64,000 nt of DNA from Ophioderma brevispina (taxonomy: Eukaryota; Echinodermata; Ophiuroidea; Amphilepidida; Ophiodermatidae). A program made the position numbers and the translations under genes. Shown here in pieces: positions 59,092 to 64,000 of this stretch. The DNA lies in assembly GCA_023653785.1 (NCBI GenBank), contig JAMKCH010058460.1, positions 1-64,000 of the forward strand, given 5' to 3'. Under the pieces are notes generated by a model that saw only the letters and a program-made list of their open reading frames with translations, did not search any database and was not told the DNA's origin. Every line of letters begins with the position of its first letter. Position 1 is the first letter of the stretch.

Positions 59092-61745
59092 TATTACACT
59101 GCATTTACATTATAAGACTGATTCCATTCGATAACGTATTTACATTCTGTATTTGCATTCTAGAAACTGATGGATCCCAACTGCATTTACATTCTAAAAG
59201 CTGCATTACATTCTGCAGTTATATTACAAATCTGCATGTATATTCTAAAAACTGCATTTAATTCTTAACTGCATTTTACATCTAAAAACTGCATTACATT
59301 CTATGACTGCATTTACATTCTAAAAAACTGCATTTCCATTCATAAACTGCATTTACATTCTCCAACTGCATGTACATTCTCCAACTGCATTTGAGTTCTC
59401 CAACGCCTTTGCAGTTCTCCCAATTGCATTTCATTGTAGGAACTGCATTACATTCTCAGACTGCATTTACATTCTTAAGACCATTACATTCTCCAAATGC
59501 ATTTACATTCTCCAACTGCAGTTACTTCTAACTAAAACTGCATTTAATTCTGCATTATATTCTAAAAACTGCATTTATATTCTAAAACTGCATTGACATT
59601 CTTCACTGCATTTACATTCTCCCAAAAGCATTTACATTTTTTTTAAAACGACCAATTCCTTCTAAAAACTTCATTAATTCTTAGAAAATGCATTAACATT
59701 CTCAATGCATTTTTAATTCAAATCTGCAAAGTTAATTCTGCATTAATTCTCCAACTGCATTTGCACTGTACAACTGCAGTACCTTCTCCAAGCATTTACA
59801 TCTGCATTAAATCTAAACTGCATGACATTTCTTAACGCATTTACATTCTAAAAAGCATGTAATTTCTAAAAATGCATTTACATTATAAAAAACTGCATTA
59901 ATATAAAATGTATTACATTCTCCAACTTGCATTTTACAGTCTCCAACTGCATTTGCAGTTCTCCAACTGCATTGCAGTTCTCCAAGCAGTTACATTGTAG
60001 AACTGATTTACATTCTAAGACGCATGTACATTTCTAAGACTGCCTTACATTCTCAAACTGCTTTACATTCTCCAACTGCATTTACTTTCTAAAAACGCCA
60101 TGTACATTCTGATTTAGATTCTAAACTGCATTTATATTCTTTCTAAAACGCATTTACATTCTCCAACGATTACATTCTCCCAAGCATTTACATTTTTTAA
60201 AAAACTGGCAATTACATTCTAAAACTTCATTTACATTCTAGAAACTGCATTTCCATTCATCAACTGCATTTACATTCGCATCTGAATTTACATTCTGCTT
60301 ACATTCTCCAACTGCACTGGCACTTGTAAAAACTGATTCACCCTCTCCAAACGCATTTACATTCTGCATTTTAAATTCTAAAACTGCATTTACATTATCC
60401 AACTGGCAATTACCATTCTAAACTACATTTACATTGTAAGACTGCATTTCCATGCTAAAACTGTTTGACATTCCGTATTTGCATTCTAGAAACTGCTTGC
60501 ATCTTCACAATTATTATATTCTAAACTGCCATTACATTTCTAAGACTGCATTTACAATCCACATGCATTAATTATCAAAACTGCCATTACATTCTCCAAC
60601 TGAATTTACACTCTCAATTGCATACATTCTCAAAATGCATTTACATTTTAAATCGCATTTACATTCACAAATGATTTAATTTTCGTCTGCATTCTAAAAC
60701 TGCATTTACATTTTTTAACTGCATTTTTAATCTTAAAAACTGCATTTACATTTTAAGACTGCAGTTTACAGTCTTGAAACTGCCTTACATATAAGAACTG
60801 AATTTACATTCGAAAACTGTAATACATTCTTATTGCATTTCTAGAAGAAACGGCATTTACATTCTAAAATGGCATTTTTACATTCGGAAAACTGATTTGC
60901 ATTCTGCAGTTATATTCCAAAACTGCAATATTCTAAAACTGCATGTACATCTCAGCTGCTTTAATTCTGCATTTATATTCTAATAAACTGCATTGCATCC
61001 TAAAACTGCATTTACATTTTTAACTGCATTTAAATTCGACAGCTGATTTACTTCTAAGGCGACTTTCATTCTTTAAAATGCATGACATCTGGATTTGCTC
61101 TCGAAACTGCATTTACATTCTCACTCATAAATTCCAACAAAAATGCATTTATATTCTGCATTTATATTCTAAAACTGCAATTATTATTCAAAACTGAAAA
61201 TTTTTTAAGTTTTAACCTTTGCAACTGTATTTATATTTAAAAACTGCAATTCCTCTAAAACTTCATTTACATTCTAAAACTGCATTGCATTCTGGATTTA
61301 CATTCTAGAAACTGCATTTTCATTCACCAACTGGCATTAACATTTCTAAAACTGCATTTCCATTCTCAACTGCATTTACATTCTAAAATGCAGTTATTCA
61401 TTCTGTATTTAAATTATAGAACTGCATTAAATCACAAACTGCATTTACATATAAAAAGCATTACCTTCTACAAACTGCATTTTACATTCAAAAACTGCAT
61501 TACATTCTGTATTACATTCTAGAAACTGCTTTACATTCACCAAAACTGCATTTACATTCTAAAAACTGAATTTACATTCTGCATTGATATTCTAAACGGC
61601 ATTTACATCTGTATACATCCTGTATTTACCTTCTAGAAAACTGCATTTAAATTCACCAACATGCCATTTGACATTCTCCAACTGCAATTACATTCTAAAA
61701 CTACATTTACATGATAAGACTGCATGACATTCTAAAAAGGTATTT
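59092..61745 (+). repeat. 19-bp minisatellite, array 3, original orientation
   Basis: CTGCATTTACATTCTAAAA and CTGCATTTACATTCTCCAA units resume on the plus strand after the G-rich block, with the same indel-dominated divergence. Confidence 0.93.
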
Positions 61746-62314
61746 TACATTATTGATGGGCTCCGAATTGGAGAACGATCATTCCCCATCCCATCACTTA
61801 CTCCTGGCTTTTATTTACTCGTCCTCGTGATCTCCAACAACATACGTTCAGCTTTATTTTACACCCCCAGAACTACGTTACGCGGGCTCACGCCGCCAAC
61901 CTTCATGATTCAGCCTATCTATCCGTCCTGAGCACAATCCTCATATCTCTTCTCCTTGCGAGTAGCTTCCCATCCGTAGGATCTTTTAAACTACCCCCTC
62001 TTCGCCATCCCTCCACGTTCTTATACTCTCCGACGATTCCGATCGCCGACCTCCGTCATTCCACTTCAGGGGATTTCTCCCTGCCACTGGTATCCCTTGC
62101 CTTATCACTCAACCGATCCACGATGGTGACCTTTGACAATATCGTGGTCAAAGTTCTTTTCGCGCTAAGCCTCGCCGTATTCCATTGCCTGTTCAGATTA
62201 TGTACTTACATCTATCTAACACTTACTACTTCGTTCTGAACACAATCTCCTATTGTAGTAATCTTACAGGCACTCCACTGCATGACTAAACTTAAATGAA
62301 ACGCCCAGAGATAC
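61746..62314. other. Single-copy insert within the minisatellite
   Basis: About 0.56 kb of GC-richer, non-repetitive sequence beginning ATTGATGGGCTCCGAATTGG. No long frame or domain is seen on either strand, and it matches no other part of the window. It could be a transposon fragment or a captured unique sequence. Confidence 0.5.
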
Positions 62315-64000
62315 AACATGACATTTTACATTCGTATTTACTCTAGAAACTGAATTTATATTCACCAACTGCATTTACATTGAGTTAAAACTGCATGTAC
62401 ATTCTAAGACTGCATTGAAATTCTCCCAAACTGCATTTAACATCTCCAACTGTATTTACATTATCCAACTCCATTTACATTCTCCATGCATTAACATTCT
62501 AAAACGGCATTTACATTTTAAATCTGCATTTTTTTTTACCATTCTAAATCTGCATGTACATTCTGCATTTGTCATTCAAAATGCAATGTATATTTCTAAA
62601 ACTGGCCTTGACATTCTCAACGGCATTTACATCTGCAATTAGATTCAAAAATGCATTTATATTCTAAAACTGCATTTACATTATAAAAAACTGCAATACA
62701 TTTTAAAACTTCATTTACATCTTAAACTGCATATAATCTGCATTTACATTTCTAGAAACTGCATTTACATTTCCATTTACACTCTAACATGCATTGACAT
62801 TCTAAACTGCGTTTACACTTCTACAATTGCATTACATTCTAAAACTGGATTGACATTCTCCAACTGCATTTGAATTATTATTTACATTTCTAACCTGCAT
62901 TTACAGTTCCCCAACTGCATTTCCATCTTAACTGATTTACTTAAAACTGCCTTACAGTCTCCAATTGCATTTCACATTTCCAACTGAATTGCTTCTCCAA
63001 TTGCATTACATTCTTAATGTACTTCTACAACTGCATTTACATGTCAGTCGTGCATTCTAAACTGCATTTACATTTTTTAACGGCCATTAATCTAAAGCTG
63101 CATTTACATTCTAAGACTACATTTACATTCTAAATGCATTTACATTCTGTATTGCATTCTAGAAAATGCATTTACATTCACACACACGGCATTTACATTC
63201 TAAAACTGGGCATTTATAGTTCTGCAGTTATATTCTAAAACTGCAATTATATTCTAAAAATGATTTACATTATCAACTGCATTTACATTTAAATCTGCAT
63301 TTACCTTCTAAAAAACGCATTGACATTTGTAGTACAGTCTAGATAACATTTTACATTCACAACTGCCTTACATTCTAAAAAACTGAATTTACATTCTGCA
63401 TTATATTTCTAAAACTGCATTTACATCCTGTATTTGACATTCTGAGAAAATGCTGTACAGTAACCAACGGCATTGCCAGTTTAAATATGAATTTTTACAT
63501 CGTCCACTACATTTACATTTCCATCTAACTCTAAAAACTGATTACATTCTAAAACGTGCATTTACATCTAACTGCATTACATTCTCCAACTGCATTTGCA
63601 GTCTCCAACTGCATTTTGCAGTTCTCCAATGGCATTTACATTGTAGACTGACATGTAAATTCTAAGATGCATTTATTTAAGAACTGCATTACATTCTCCA
63701 ACTGCAATTACATTCTCCAACTGATTACTTTCTAAAAATGCATTTACATTCTGAAATTATATTCTAAAATGCATTTATATTCTAAAACACTGCATTTACA
63801 TTCTTCAACTGCCTTTACATTATCAAACGGATTTAACATTTTAAAACTGCAATACCTTCTAAACTGACAATTAATTCTAAACTCATTTACATTCTAAACA
63901 ATGATAACCATTCTGTATTTACATTCTAGAAAATGCATTTACAATAAATTTAAAAAAAATGCATTTAAATTCTAAGAACTGCATTTACATCTAAGACTGC
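62315..64000 (+). repeat. 19-bp minisatellite, array 4, runs off the window
   Basis: Same family and orientation as array 3, continuing to the last base of the window, so the full array is longer than seen. Confidence 0.93.

Noticed and set aside
35390..64000. Possible CRISPR array because of regular short repeats
   Set aside because: Units are directly contiguous 19-mers without unique spacers, in animal DNA, with no cas genes.

Overview
This is animal nuclear DNA. It is AT-rich, intron-rich and full of repeats, and nothing bacterial (operons, ribosome binding sites, CRISPR) is visible. The single clear host gene is a metazoan kinectin/p180 (RRBP1) homologue. The repeats (a tRNA-derived SINE with a CACCCAGGTGTAT motif, CR1/L2- and Jockey-like reverse transcriptase relics, many foldback MITEs, recurring TAGGCCTAC words) suggest a marine invertebrate, perhaps an echinoderm or other deuterostome. 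That placement is an inference; no species can be named from the sequence.

Region 1 to 19.8 kb: ten consecutive minus-strand exons encode about 453 residues of the coiled-coil rod of an RRBP1/kinectin-type ER membrane protein. Splice phases agree at every junction except where one exon is a base short. The N-terminal membrane anchor and the C-terminus are not in view. The introns carry a 73-bp near-perfect palindrome, a SINE, a nested 270-bp hairpin, a 0.8-0.9 kb tandem duplication, several MITEs and a GT/AG microsatellite.

Region 19.8 to 31 kb: no firm gene. It holds MITEs, one orphan plus-strand exon candidate, two related copies of a ~1 kb dispersed repeat, and an antisense, badly frame-broken CR1/L2-like retrotransposon (26.8-29.76 kb) whose RT motifs and 3' tail can still be read.

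Region 30.8 to 45 kb: a composite element occurs twice in direct orientation (30.8-34.86 and 41.35-44.95 kb). Each copy is a ~1.2 kb leader followed by three to four copies of a ~735-bp satellite. Between them lies a ~1.9-kb array of 19-bp minisatellite units rich in CCCTAA (35.39-37.27 kb).

Region 45 to 64 kb: unclassified open frames with a TATA-like box, then a ~148-bp GC-rich satellite, then more than 10 kb of another 19-bp minisatellite (consensus CTGCATTTACATTCTAAAA). This array switches strand twice. It is interrupted by a decayed Jockey/CR1-group RT relic, a 0.8-kb G-rich block and a 0.56-kb single-copy insert.

No convincing new molecular system was found. The most unusual content is structural: three 19-bp minisatellite families, strand flips of one array, a duplicated satellite-bearing composite, and several long hairpins. 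The dominance of one-base indels between repeat units, plus a one-base-short coding exon, suggests that part of the consensus is poorly polished, so fine detail in the arrays should be read with caution.
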